Positions 23,741 to 33,300 of a stretch of DNA of 64,000 bases are shown piece after piece (position 1 is the stretch's first letter; each line of letters starts with the position of its first letter). The stretch is taken from assembly GCA_964546935.1 (NCBI GenBank), contig CAZJLJ010000011.1:1-64000 (forward strand), given 5' to 3'. The notes beneath the pieces were generated by a model. It was given only the letters and a program-made list of their open reading frames with translations. It was not told where the DNA came from and searched no databases. Source of the stretch: JALYTY01 sp964546935 (GTDB lineage: Bacteria; Vulcanimicrobiota; Vulcanimicrobiia; Vulcanimicrobiales; Vulcanimicrobiaceae). Position numbers and translations under genes: made by a program.

Positions 23741-24527
23741 CGCGATCGAGGGTGCCGAGATTGACGGCGGGCTTTAAGACAGCGGTTTGGTAAAGCGTCG
23801 TATCGCCGCGTTCGATGCGAGCTACGCGGCCAATGGGAACGCCGGCATGAAACGAGTGCCCTTCACCGGTTACCACAAGGTCGCCAAGTTTGATCGGCGC
23901 ATCCTGCGGAATGTACTCGACGCGCACGCTAGAGAGGTTGCCGCGCGCGATGCCCCAGTACCGGCCGCGCTGCGTAATGGCGGGGAGGCGGCTTGTGTAG
24001 TCGGTGATTAGGATTACCTTGCTGGAGAACGGTTGCACCGATTCGACGCGGCCGACAATGCCGCCGTTGCCGACGACGCCGTCGTCCTTGTGGATGCCGG
24101 CGTTGCTTCCGCGATCGATCGTAAACGACCGCGACGTGTTCTCGGGCGGAAATCCGATTACGCGCGCTTCGATTGCGTGCGGATAAAGATTGACGACCGG
24201 CTGAACCGAGACTTCCGAGGAGTACTCCGCCGCCAGCTGGTGGAGGCGTTCGTTTTCGGCCTCGAGCGATTTGTTTTGCTCGCGCAGCGTTTTGTTGTCG
24301 CGCTCGAGTTGCGGCAGCTCGATTACCGCGCCGGTTCCGCCCCGCGCGACACCGGCGACGGCCGACGTCGCCATCTCAATGAACGATACCAATGACGTTC
24401 CGACGGTTTCGAGCGGACTAACTTGCCCCGAACGCTCGGCATTAATCTGCACGAGCGCGAGTAACGCCGCTACGATGATGACGGTTATGAGCGCAAAGAG
24501 TCTGCGCTCGTCGCGGTACGTAAAGAT
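23721..24527 (-). CDS. mreC: Rod shape-determining protein MreC with apparent AUC start codon
   Basis: MreC is a periplasmic scaffold linking MreB and PBP2. The C-terminal beta-domains are clear (ARVIGFPPENTSRSFTIDRG, DGVVGNGGIVGRVESV, VILITDYTSRLPA, YIPQDAPIKLGDLVVTG), and a coiled coil lies at about residues 75-105. The only standard start is GTG 24452, which would delete the membrane anchor. Upstream and in frame, back to the maf stop, the reading frame encodes FTYRDERRLFALITVIIVAALLALV, exactly the expected basic patch and helix, but contains no ATG, GTG or TTG. An ATC at 24527 lies five bases after GAGGGG. I therefore annotate an AUC start giving 268 residues. A sequencing error is the alternative. 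Confidence 0.8.
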   Translation of the reverse strand: MFTYRDERRLFALITVIIVAALLALVQINAERSGQVSPLETVGTSLVSFIEMATSAVAGVARGGTGAVIELPQLERDNKTLREQNKSLEAENERLHQLAAEYSSEVSVQPVVNLYPHAIEARVIGFPPENTSRSFTIDRGSNAGIHKDDGVVGNGGIVGRVESVQPFSSKVILITDYTSRLPAITQRGRYWGIARGNLSSVRVEYIPQDAPIKLGDLVVTGEGHSFHAGVPIGRVARIERGDTTLYQTAVLKPAVNLGTLDRVVVVPK

Positions 24528-24548
24528 GTCGGCCCCTCGAAAAAAGCC

Positions 24549-25157
24549 TTAGCTAATTGCGCGTTGTTTCGTTACCGGAAGCATAAATCCCAACCTGCGA
24601 AGCGTCCGGACGAACCGTGCGAGCGGGAACCCCATGACGGTGTAAAAATCGCCTTCGATCGACTCGACAAGCGATGCCGCCCGGCCTTGAATCCCGTAAG
24701 CACCTGCTTTATCCATCGGCTCTCCCGTCGCAACATATTCGTTGATTTCTTCGGAAGTTAGTGAATAAAAGCGAACCCGTGTGGTGGACGACTCTTCGAC
24801 CGCCCGCTCGCTCCCGGGCGGTAGAATCGCGAAAGCGGTGTGAACCAAGTGCTCGCGTCCCGATAGTAGCTGCAGCATTCGAACTGCTTCGGCTTCATCT
24901 CTCGGCTTATTGAGCGCAACGCCGTCGACGTCTACGACGGTATCCGCCGCTACGATGAGCTCGTCTCTGCCGTAATGCTTGGCCACGTCCTGCGCCTTTG
25001 CAATCGCGTGCCGCTGCGCCAGCTGCAGCGGTGTTAGCGTATGATCGTCTGGTTCTTCATACTTGCTCGGCCGCACGATCACGTCAAGGCCAAGCGAAGA
25101 GAGCAATTCCAGACGCCTCGGCGAGGCGCTCGCCAAGGTCACCCGTTCCAGCGTCAT
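24549..25157 (-). CDS. maf: Maf family nucleotide pyrophosphatase
   Basis: The 202-residue Maf protein hydrolyses non-canonical or modified nucleoside triphosphates (dTTP/UTP or m7GTP classes). Motifs are LASASPRRLELLSSLG at residues 8-23, the acidic VAADTVVDVDG, LNKPRDEAEAVRML and DKAGAYGIQGRAASLVESIEGDFYTVMG given here in parts: DKAGAYGIQG, then IEGDFYTVMG. KPRDEAEA and YGIQG match the dTTP/UTP pyrophosphatase (YhdE) group. The association of maf with mreBCD is widespread. Its ATG overlaps the stop of the DUF3465 gene. Confidence 0.9.
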   Translation of the reverse strand: MTLERVTLASASPRRLELLSSLGLDVIVRPSKYEEPDDHTLTPLQLAQRHAIAKAQDVAKHYGRDELIVAADTVVDVDGVALNKPRDEAEAVRMLQLLSGREHLVHTAFAILPPGSERAVEESSTTRVRFYSLTSEEINEYVATGEPMDKAGAYGIQGRAASLVESIEGDFYTVMGFPLARFVRTLRRLGFMLPVTKQRAIS

Positions 25158-25570
25158 TGATACGTTCGACTGCCGGCGATCACGTAGCCGCCGTCGTGCC
25201 GGCCGCGGGGGTCGTGGTGCGTCCAGTGAATGACGCCGCCCATCGCGTTGTACTCGTACTGGCCTTTGACTTGGACGTTCTCTCCCGGTTGCAGCGGTAC
25301 GGGTCCGGTTAGATCGGTGTTCGTTTCAACTTTCACGAGCAGATCGCACGCCCCGTTGAGCCGCAGCAAGAAGCCCTCATGCGTGCCGCTCGGTCCACGG
25401 CGCAAACCCAATACGTCGACCACCGTCCCGGAGGCCACCACCTCGGCGTGGGACTGCTGCCCGCTGTAGACCTGACAGACGCGGCCGTTATCCGGCGCTT
25501 GTTTCGAATTTCCGCTTGAGCACGCGGTGAGCGCGATGCCAAGCGCGGCAATCCCCGCAAGTCTAAACAT
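25154..25570 (-). CDS. DUF3465-like lipoprotein
   Basis: The 138-residue lipoprotein precursor has the lipobox LTAC (Cys17), followed by a small domain: CQVYSGQQSHAEVVASGTVVDVL, FLLRLNGACDLLVKVETN, then GENVQVKGQYEYN and VIHWTHHDPRGRHDGG. The final HWTHHDPRGRH motif matches my memory of DUF3465 proteins, an OB-like fold of unknown function. It sits between nadD and maf with overlaps on both sides, where other bacteria often carry rsfS or yqeK. Function is unknown. Confidence 0.7.
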   Translation of the reverse strand: MFRLAGIAALGIALTACSSGNSKQAPDNGRVCQVYSGQQSHAEVVASGTVVDVLGLRRGPSGTHEGFLLRLNGACDLLVKVETNTDLTGPVPLQPGENVQVKGQYEYNAMGGVIHWTHHDPRGRHDGGYVIAGSRTYQ

Positions 25571-26171
25571 TCACCGTTCCGTACAACTTCTGCGCGACGA
25601 TGTACTGCCACACCGGCTCGGGCACCAAGTAACGAACGCTGCGGCCTTGCGATAGCAGCGTACGAATCAGCGTGGCGGACTCCGGAATCTCCGGCATGTT
25701 TAGCGTTGCGATTCGCTCGCGCAAGTGTTTTGGAACCGCGTCGAGGATTCGCTGCAGCGCATCTGGGCGAACGCCGGGCCGCGGCGCGATAACGAAGCGT
25801 TCGAGATTCTCGAGTACTTGATCGAAACGTTGCCACGTAGAGTTCGCGAGCGAGTCGGCGCCGATGATGAACGTGAATTGCGCGTCGGGATACCTCGCGC
25901 GCAGGTGGGGAAGCAAATCGGCCGTGTAACCGCTCGAGTCCGGCCGCAAATCGGTGTCGTCCAGTTTGAATCGCGGATTGGTTGCAATCGCTCCGAGAAT
26001 CATCGCGCAGCGATGATCTGCGGTTACTTCCGCTTTCGAACGATAGTGTTGATTGTTCGTTGGAACGAACAGCACGCGATCGAGGCCTTCAAGAATGCGA
26101 GCGGATTCTGCTACGAAGAGATGGCCGTTATGGATTGGATCGAACGTGCCGCCGAAGATACCGAGTCTCAT
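25563..26171 (-). CDS. nadD: Nicotinate-nucleotide adenylyltransferase
   Basis: NadD makes nicotinate adenine dinucleotide from nicotinate mononucleotide and ATP in NAD synthesis. The 202-residue protein has GIFGGTFDPIHNGHL at the N-terminus (GxFDPxHxGH), the substrate loop VPTNNQHYRSK, FIIGADSLANSTWQRFDQVL, and ESATLIRTLLSQG in place of the usual S-S-T-x-I-R. Length is typical. It overlaps obgE by four bases. Confidence 0.92.
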   Translation of the reverse strand: MRLGIFGGTFDPIHNGHLFVAESARILEGLDRVLFVPTNNQHYRSKAEVTADHRCAMILGAIATNPRFKLDDTDLRPDSSGYTADLLPHLRARYPDAQFTFIIGADSLANSTWQRFDQVLENLERFVIAPRPGVRPDALQRILDAVPKHLRERIATLNMPEIPESATLIRTLLSQGRSVRYLVPEPVWQYIVAQKLYGTVNV

Positions 26172-27433
26172 GAGTACGTGAATTCGTACTGCCCGATCCT
26201 TACGGTATCCCCTTCGGCTGCGCCGAGTTCGCGAAGTTTTTTCTCGACTCCCATTTTCGCAAGCACACGTTCGAATCGCGCGAGGCCTTCATCAGAATCG
26301 AAATTCGTCATGGAAGCAAGCCGTTCGACGCGTTCGCCGCTTATAACAAACGTGCCGTCGCGCGCGCGTTCGATCGTAAAAGCGTCGTGCGGGACGAGTT
26401 CAATCAATGCCGGTGGTGGCGTGATAATTTCCGGCAGCGGGGCTTCCTTTATCGTTTGCGACAATAGGTACACCAGCTCGCGAACGCCCTCGTTCGTCGC
26501 CGAGCTAATCCCGCGTGCGTCGGGGAAACGTTCTTGCAGCTCACGCAACGTCTCTTGTGCGTCGGGTAAATCAAGCTTGCTTACGACGAGCAGCGTTGGT
26601 TTTTCGAGCAGCTTTGGATTCCACGCACCGAGCTCTCGCTCGATCGTTTCTTTGTCGTGCAAGAGTTCGTCAAGCGGTTTCGCGCCATCGACGAGGTGCA
26701 CCAGTGCGCGCGTGCGTTCCACGTGCTTTAAAAATTGATCGCCAAGGCCGGCGCCTTCATGCGCGCCTTCGATTAGTCCCGGAACGTCGACCATGAAGAA
26801 CGACTCTTCATCGGAGACGCGAACGACGCCGAGCTGCGGCTCGATCGTCGTAAACGGATAGTCGGCAATCTTCGGACGAGCCGCGGAAACAACCGAAAGA
26901 AGCGTCGATTTTCCGGCGTTCGGAACGCCTATGACCCCGGCATCTGCAAGCAGGCGTAACTCGAGACGCAACGACGCTTTTTCGCCCGGCTCGCCGTTAT
27001 AGGCGATGCGCGGCGCCTGCCGCGTGCTCGTTGCGAAATGCTGGTTGCCCAATCCGCCGCGCCCGCCTTTGGCAGCCTGAACGCGATCGCCGGCGTGAGC
27101 CAGATCCGCGAGAAAACTTTCATGCTTACCTTCGGGCGTGCGGTAAACCAGCGTGCCTACCGGGACGAGGATCGTCAGATCGTCGCCGCTCTTTCCCGAC
27201 TTGTTGGAGGTGCCGCCCGGTTTGCCGGCTTCCGCGTTGAACGCGCGCTTATAACGGAACTCGACGAGCGTTGATAGCTCGGGCGTTGCTTCGAGGAAAA
27301 TGCTTCCGCCGTGGCCGCCGTCGCCGCCGGCCGGACCGCCTTTGGGGATGTATTTCTCACGCCGCCATGCGACGATGCCGTCGCCGCCGTTGCCGGCTGC
27401 GACAGTGATCGCTGCTTCGTCGATGAATTTCAT
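26168..27433 (-). CDS. obgE: GTPase Obg/CgtA
   Basis: The Obg-fold N-terminal domain is glycine-rich (AAGNGGDGIVAWRREKYIPKG, in which GGPAGGDGGHGGSIF follows). The G domain has GVPNAGKSTLL (G1), DVPGLIEGAHEGAGLG (G3), SKLD (G4) and SSAT (G5). The C-terminal OCT domain ends EGDTVRIGQYEFTYS. The protein has 421 residues. Obg binds the 50S subunit and coordinates ribosome assembly with the stringent response. It lies just after the rpmA terminator in the usual rpmA-obgE order. Confidence 0.95.
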   Translation of the reverse strand: MKFIDEAAITVAAGNGGDGIVAWRREKYIPKGGPAGGDGGHGGSIFLEATPELSTLVEFRYKRAFNAEAGKPGGTSNKSGKSGDDLTILVPVGTLVYRTPEGKHESFLADLAHAGDRVQAAKGGRGGLGNQHFATSTRQAPRIAYNGEPGEKASLRLELRLLADAGVIGVPNAGKSTLLSVVSAARPKIADYPFTTIEPQLGVVRVSDEESFFMVDVPGLIEGAHEGAGLGDQFLKHVERTRALVHLVDGAKPLDELLHDKETIERELGAWNPKLLEKPTLLVVSKLDLPDAQETLRELQERFPDARGISSATNEGVRELVYLLSQTIKEAPLPEIITPPPALIELVPHDAFTIERARDGTFVISGERVERLASMTNFDSDEGLARFERVLAKMGVEKKLRELGAAEGDTVRIGQYEFTYS

Positions 27434-27440
27434 GGCGTTA

Positions 27441-27470
27441 GAAAAGGAAAAAGGGCCCGTGGGGCCCTCT
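27441..27470 (-). terminator. Rho-independent terminator after rpmA
   Basis: On the minus strand AGAGGGCCC pairs with GGGCCCTTT around CAC, followed by TTTTTCC and more T. It lies between rpmA and obgE, eight bases before the obgE start, so obgE is expressed by read-through or from a promoter within rpmA. Confidence 0.75.
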
Positions 27471-27492
27471 TCAGTTATCCTTACTTAGAGGG

Positions 27493-27777
27493 TTAGGCAG
27501 CGGACAACGGACGGATGTTGATGTGCTGCTTGTTGCGTCGTGAGCTGAACTCAACGGTGCCTTCGACCAGCGCAAAGAGTGTATAGTCTCTGCCCATACC
27601 GACGTTTTCGCCGGGGTAGAACTTCGTGCCGCGTTGACGAACGAGAATGTTGCCCGCGAGCACGTGCTGCCCACCGTAACGCTTCACGCCAAGGCGTTGA
27701 GCGTTCGAGTCGCGGCCGTTACGGGTAGAACCGGCGCCCTTCTTGGACGCGAACAGTTGCAGGTCGAACTGGAACAT
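27493..27777 (-). CDS. rpmA: Ribosomal protein bL27 with N-terminal Prp-type cleavage extension
   Basis: A 94-residue bL27. ATG 27777 is chosen because MFQFDLQLFASKKGAGST matches the Firmicutes-type pre-bL27 N-terminus (M-L-x-x-D/N-L-Q-x-F-A-x-K-K-G). There the cysteine protease Prp cuts between F and A to expose the tail that reaches the peptidyl-transferase centre. The body has NGRDSNAQRLGVKRYGG, AGNILVRQRGTKFYPGENVG and RDYTLFALVEG. The usual upstream partners rplU and prp are not here; the upstream gene is an unrelated exported protein. Confidence 0.93.
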   Translation of the reverse strand: MFQFDLQLFASKKGAGSTRNGRDSNAQRLGVKRYGGQHVLAGNILVRQRGTKFYPGENVGMGRDYTLFALVEGTVEFSSRRNKQHINIRPLSAA

Positions 27778-27818
27778 AGCCGCGTGAGTATAGCAAAGGG
27801 TCCCGTTCCTGACAAGCA

Positions 27819-28346
27819 CTACTCGTGCATAGGATGCGGCGCGGTGTTTGGCTGCCGGCGCTGCGGATAGTACCGCGGCGGGACGCCGGGATTTCGAGGG
27901 CTCACCCGGGGAAGCCGGCCGTACCCGTTGCTACCGGATCCGTTGCCCCCGTATCCGAAATTCCCGCCACAGCCTTGGCCGAAGCCCATCCCCGGGCGGC
28001 TTCCGTTCCGGCCGGGATTTCGAACGGGCAAAGTCGTGTGCGGATACTGCGGGTAGCCGGCTTGGAACACGGGCGGGGCCGGATTTCGTTCGGGGGCAAA
28101 TCCGAACCCATAGGGCCGGGGCTGCTCTTGCTGCGCGATGCCGCTTCTGCGGCCGCCCCCGCCGTAGCCGCCGCATCCATAGTAATAGATATCGCCGATG
28201 GCGGGCGCCGGGTCGGTGCTTCGCGGTGGCTGCGGGGCGCGGCCGGTAGATAAATTCCAAAATGTCTGATCGGCGGAGGTGGGAAGCGCCAGGCTGCCGA
28301 GCAGCGCGACGGTTAGTACCCCGGTGACCAGACGAAGATGTCTCAT
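27819..28346 (-). CDS. Exported Gly/Pro/Arg-rich protein
   Basis: The 175-residue protein has a clear signal peptide (LVTGVLTVALLGSLALPTSA, cleaved near residue 25). The mature part is low-complexity, rich in Gly, Pro, Arg, Asn and Tyr, including CGGYGGGGRR, CGGNFGYGGNGSGSNGYG and PRVSPRNPGVPPRYYP. Two cysteines sit in the Gly-rich stretches (YGCGGYGG and GQGCGGNFG). Such composition suggests a disordered envelope or matrix protein. It is divergent from fabF and lies upstream of rpmA on the same strand. No family recognised. Confidence 0.6.
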   Translation of the reverse strand: MRHLRLVTGVLTVALLGSLALPTSADQTFWNLSTGRAPQPPRSTDPAPAIGDIYYYGCGGYGGGGRRSGIAQQEQPRPYGFGFAPERNPAPPVFQAGYPQYPHTTLPVRNPGRNGSRPGMGFGQGCGGNFGYGGNGSGSNGYGRLPRVSPRNPGVPPRYYPQRRQPNTAPHPMHE

Positions 28347-28403
28347 AGCTGTAGTTTACCACTTGGAGGGGCCGACCTCGCCTCGCCGTAACTTGGTGGG
28401 GTT

Positions 28404-29648
28404 TTGGATAAGCGACGTGTAGCAATCACCGGCCTTGGCGCCGTTACCCCTCTAGGAAATACTGCGGGCGAATTTTGGCGCCGCCTCGTGGCAGGCGAGT
28501 CGGGCATCGGTCCCATCACCGCCTTCGATGCGTCGGATTTCACGACGCGCATCGCCGGAGAAGTGAAAGACTTCAACGGCGAGGAGCAGATCGGCAAAAA
28601 AGAGTCGCGCCGGATGGACCGCTTTTCGCAGTTTGCGTTGGTGGCTGCAAAAGAAGCGATAAATGATGCTAATTTACCGGCGGATCAGGGGTTCAAAGAC
28701 CGCGTCGGCGGCGTCATCGGCACGGGAATCGGCGGCATTCTAACTTTCCAAGCCGAATCGGAAAAAGCCGCGCAATACGGCACCTGGGCCAAAACGTCGC
28801 CTTTCTTCATACCAATGCTCATGGCGAACGCGGCACCCGCGCACATCTCGATGGCGTACGGATTTCGCGGTCCATTCTTTGCGACCGCAAGCGCGTGTGC
28901 CAGCGCAAACGATGCCATCGTCACGGCGTACAATGCCATTGCGCAGGGCGACGCTATTGCGATGATCACCGGTGGAAGCGAAGCTTGCGTCTCTCCGCTC
29001 GCGATCGGCGGCTTCTGTTCGATGAAGGCCATGTCAACGCGCAACGACGATCCCACCAAGGCGAGCCGTCCCTTCGATAAAGAGCGCGACGGATTCGTGC
29101 TGGGTGAAGGCTGCGGCATTCTTGTGCTAGAGGATTACGAACATGCGAAAGCACGCGGCGCGAAGATTTACGCTGAAATCCTTGGCTACGGGCAATCGGC
29201 CGACGCATATAACTTGGTGGCACCCGATCCCGAGAGTAACGGCGTAATTCTTGCGCTGCAGCGTGCGCTAAAGTCGTCTAACGTGAAACCCGAGGACGTG
29301 CAGTACATCAACGCGCACGGCACATCCACGCCGCTTGGCGACACCGCGGAATCGCAGGCGATTCAAAAAGTCTTCGGAGGAGACACGAAGGTCGCGGTGA
29401 GTTCTACGAAGTCGATGCACGGGCACACGCTTGGTGCGGCCGGCGGATTGGAAGGCGTTGCCACCGTTATGGCGGTCGCGAGCGACCTGATGCCACCGAC
29501 GATCAATTACGAATTTCCCGATGCCGATAACACCCTTGATTACGTGCCGAACGTTGCGCGCAACGCTCCGGTAAATATTGCGTTTTCGAACGTGTTTGGA
29601 TTCGGTGGCCACAACAGCGTGATTGTCTTCGGAAAACCCCGAAACTAA
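28404..29648 (+). CDS. fabF: Beta-ketoacyl-[acyl-carrier-protein] synthase II
   Basis: FabF elongates fatty acids by condensing acyl-enzyme with malonyl-ACP. The 414-residue thiolase fold has the nucleophile Cys in ATASACASANDAI, the two histidines in NAHGTSTPLGD and KSMHGHTLGAAGG, and the C-terminal NVFGFGGHNSVIVF. The start is TTG 28404 behind GGTGGGG. It begins the fabF-rnc-smc run; acpP, often next to fabF, is absent. Confidence 0.95.
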   Translation: MDKRRVAITGLGAVTPLGNTAGEFWRRLVAGESGIGPITAFDASDFTTRIAGEVKDFNGEEQIGKKESRRMDRFSQFALVAAKEAINDANLPADQGFKDRVGGVIGTGIGGILTFQAESEKAAQYGTWAKTSPFFIPMLMANAAPAHISMAYGFRGPFFATASACASANDAIVTAYNAIAQGDAIAMITGGSEACVSPLAIGGFCSMKAMSTRNDDPTKASRPFDKERDGFVLGEGCGILVLEDYEHAKARGAKIYAEILGYGQSADAYNLVAPDPESNGVILALQRALKSSNVKPEDVQYINAHGTSTPLGDTAESQAIQKVFGGDTKVAVSSTKSMHGHTLGAAGGLEGVATVMAVASDLMPPTINYEFPDADNTLDYVPNVARNAPVNIAFSNVFGFGGHNSVIVFGKPRN

Positions 29649-29653
29649 GGAGC

Positions 29654-30373
29654 ATGAGCGGCGAAGCGCACCGGCGGCGCCTCCGCGCGCTGCTTCGCGG
29701 CGCGGGTGTTCGGAGTGCGGGAGACTTGACGCTCATCGAGCAGGCCTTCGTTCACGAGAGCTATGCCAAAGAGAACGGCGGCGCGTCGAACGAACGCATG
29801 GAGTTTCTCGGAGACTCCGTGCTCGGATCCATCACGGCCCATTGGCTTTTCGAGCACTTCCAACAGGAGCCCGAAGGCCGGCTTACGGTTCGAAAGGCGG
29901 CCATCGTTAACGATGCGCAGCTCGCACGCACGGCTCGCCGCTTGGGTTTTCAGGATCTGGTTCAACTCGGCGCCGGAATGCGCAATGCCGGCGGAGCCCA
30001 GAACACGTCGATTCTCGCCGACGCTTTCGAAGCGTTTGTCGCCGCGCTGTTTTTGCGCTACGGCATGGAGAAGGCGCGCACGTTCGTCGTTACGCAACAC
30101 ATCGAGCATCTGGATCATGCCCCCGATGCCTTGCTGGACGCGAAGACCCGCCTGCAGCACTATGCGCAGGAACACCTTTCGGCCACGCCGCGGTACTCCG
30201 AGCAGAACTACGGCACGCCACAGCAGCCTCATTTCACCTCGACGGTAACCGTAAACGAAAAGACGTTGGGAACCGGGACGGGTGCCTCGAAGAAGGCTGC
30301 ACAACAGGCTGCTGCTGAAGCAGCCTTGCTTGCGTTACACCATGCCGATCAGGGAAGCCCCGGTAAAGAATGA
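29654..30373 (+). CDS. rnc: Ribonuclease III
   Basis: The 239-residue double-stranded RNA endonuclease processes rRNA precursors. The catalytic domain has the signature NERMEFLGDSVLGS with the metal-binding acidic residues, and the second acidic cluster ADAFEAFVAALFLRYG. The dsRNA-binding domain follows (DAKTRLQHYAQEH, FTSTVTVNEKTLG, GASKKAAQQAAAEAAL). Its end overlaps the smc start by four bases, the conserved rnc-smc pairing. Confidence 0.95.
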   Translation: MSGEAHRRRLRALLRGAGVRSAGDLTLIEQAFVHESYAKENGGASNERMEFLGDSVLGSITAHWLFEHFQQEPEGRLTVRKAAIVNDAQLARTARRLGFQDLVQLGAGMRNAGGAQNTSILADAFEAFVAALFLRYGMEKARTFVVTQHIEHLDHAPDALLDAKTRLQHYAQEHLSATPRYSEQNYGTPQQPHFTSTVTVNEKTLGTGTGASKKAAQQAAAEAALLALHHADQGSPGKE

Positions 30374-33300
30374 AGCTCAAAAAGATCAAAGCCTTCGGTT
30401 TCAAGACGTTCGCGGAGCCCACAACGCTCGATTTTTCGGGCGGCATCACGGCAATCGTTGGGCCGAACGGGTCCGGCAAATCGAACATGGTGGACGCGTT
30501 CCGCTGGGTGCTGGGAGAGACGTCGAGCAAAAGCTTGCGTTCCGGCAAACTCGAGGACGTGATTTTCGCCGGCAACGACAAGCGCAAGCCGCTTGGTCTC
30601 GCCGAAGTTTCGATGACGTTCGACAACACCGATCGCAAGCTCGCGACCGACTATAGCGAAGTCGAAATTACTCGCCGTACGTATCGCGCCGGCGAGAGCG
30701 AGTATTTCATCAACCGCAATCAGGTCCGCTTACGTGACATCGTCGAGCTGTTGATGGGTACCGGCCTTGGTCCGGGTTCGTATTCGATCGTTTCGCAAGG
30801 TCAAATCGATTCGATTCTGACGAGCAAACCGACGGAACGGCGCGCGCTCTTCGAAGAGACAGCCGGCATCAATAAGTTCCTAGCGCGCAAGAACGAATCG
30901 ATGCGCCGCTTGGAGCAAACGGAACAAAACGCGATTCGCATCAACGACTTGATTGCGGAACTCGAGCGCCGCATTCCGGAATTGGAAACGCAAGTGCGTC
31001 GTGCGAAGCGGTATCGCAAAGTAAACGCTCGCGTGCGCGATCTTGAACTCTTGTCCTATATTCGTGCGAGCGAATCGCGCCGTCACGAGCGTGAGACGTT
31101 GCGCGTGGAACTCGAAAAGAATGAAGAGTCGCGCAGCGTTGCGGCCGCAAAGGCCGCGCAGCTCGGCGCAAACCTCGCAGAGCTGCGTACGCGCGCCTAT
31201 CAACAGGAATTGCAGCTCGAAGAGCTGCGCAGCGAGACGCAAGCGAAACGTGCGGAACTGGCGCGTCTTGAAGCCGATTACGCCGCCGCGCTGGCGCGCC
31301 GCGAAGCGCTTGAGAAGCAGTCGACGCAAACCTCGGAAGACGCTGCACGCGTTGAAGCCGAACGCGAGCAACTTACGGCATCGATCGCATCGCTAGAAGA
31401 GCGACTAACGCCGCTCGCCGGCCAACTCGAAGAAGCGCGCGAGCGCGAATTGGCCGCACAAAAAGCGCTGGCCGAAGCACGTAAGAAACTCGATGAAATC
31501 TTCACGCGGCTTCGTGAAGTCGAAGCTTCCGCCGCCGAACTTGCAACGCGGAAGGCCGAGCGTCGCGTGCAAAGCGAAAACCTGCGCGCCGAGGCGGAAC
31601 GCTTGGACCAAGAAGCGCACGCCGCCCGCGAGCGCGTTTCGCAATTCGAGATTGCCGCCGGTACGGCGACGCACAACTACTCGCAGCGCGAGACCCAATT
31701 GGCCGTGCTGGAAGAGCAACATATGGATGCTCGTACGCGCGCTGAAGAAGCGGAACGAGCCGTCGCGCAAGCGCAGGGAGACCTTGCGCATGCAGTACGC
31801 CAGCATCGCGAACACACCGGCGAAGTAAAAGCCGCTGAATCGCGTTTGCACACGATCGAAGAACTGGAAGCGTCGCTCGAAGGACACGTGCCCGGTACGC
31901 GCGCCGTCGTCGAAGCATGGCAGCGCGGAGAACTGCGCGGGATCGAAGGCATCGTCTCGAACCTGATCACGACGGACGAGCGGTATGCGCGCGCGATGGA
32001 CATTGCGTTCGGGGCGCGTCTTTCGAATATCATCACTGCACGTTCCGAAGATGCGGAACGCGCGATCGAATTTCTCAATCGGAGCGAACAGGGACGTGCC
32101 ACGTTCTTGCCGCTAGACACGCTGGCGAATCGTGATGCTCGGCACATGACGGCGGACCTGCAGCACACGCACGGCGTGATCGGTTACGCTAATACACTCG
32201 TGCGCACCGAGCCGAAGTACGAAGGCGTCGTCCGTTTCCTCGTGGGCAACGTGCTCGTTGTCGACACGCTGCAAACCGGCATTCATTTGGTCCGGGAACG
32301 TGGTTTCCGTGACACGATCGTCACCCTCTCCGGCGAACAAATTACCGGCGGCGGAGCCATTACGGGCGGCCGCTTCCGCCGCGAAAAATCGATTCTCTCC
32401 CGGCGCGTTCAAGCTCAGACGCTGCGTGAAACGCTGGCCGAAATGCGAGCGAAGCTCGATCAATTCGAGCGCGCGGCGCACGACGCAACGCAACGCTCGG
32501 AACAAGCCACTGCGGATCGTAGCGCAGCCCGCGACGCGCTGGCAAAATTGGAACTCCAGATTGCGGAAGTTCGCACCGAAATGGCTGCGATTTCTACGGA
32601 GCTCGAGCGCACCAACGGCGAGGTGCAAAATGCACGCAACCTCGTCGCGGAGCTCACGGCCCGTGCTCAGGAGTCGCGCGAACGCGAGCGCGTCTTCGAA
32701 ACGGACGAACCGGACCAGGTTCAGGGCCAGGTAGAACGCGAGCGGCTCGAGGCCGAGCTTGCACGGGCACGTGAACAAATCGCGCAAGCCGAAGCAGCGC
32801 AAGCTGAAGTGACGCGCCTTGCCGCGGATCTGCGCGAACGTGCCGCCGCGCTGATGGCCGAGCGTGACGCTGCAAAGGGCCGTTTGGGCATGCTCGATCA
32901 AAACAGCGAGCGCGCGCAACATGCGCGCGAACAGATGCTGGCCGAGATCGGACAGTTGATGGCGCAAACGCGCAACATGCACGAGCATATCGAAGGATTG
33001 CGTTCCGGAGTCAGCGACCTCGACGCGAAACTCGACGTTGCGCGACGCGCACGCGAGGCCATGGCCAACGAAATGCTGGAAATCGAATCGGCGCTGCGCA
33101 CTGCCGAGCACGAAGAACGCGAGTCTGCGGCGGGCGGCGAGCGCCATCGCACGCGTCTAGCCGAGATCGAAGCAGAGCTCGGCATGCTGGTTTCCCAATT
33201 CGCGCAAAATCCCGCGACCGACGAGGAGATGCGCGACGTCGAAGATCGTTACAAAGAAGAATCGGACGAAGTCACCGAAGAGCTGCCGCGTTTGCGCGAA

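Noticed and set aside
25725..26738. Plus-strand 337-residue frame opposite nadD and obgE
   Set aside because: Ser/Arg-rich antisense to two well-supported conserved genes.
32113..33147. Long antisense frame inside smc
   Set aside because: Smc is unambiguous and its high-GC codon use opens antisense frames; no family motif is seen.
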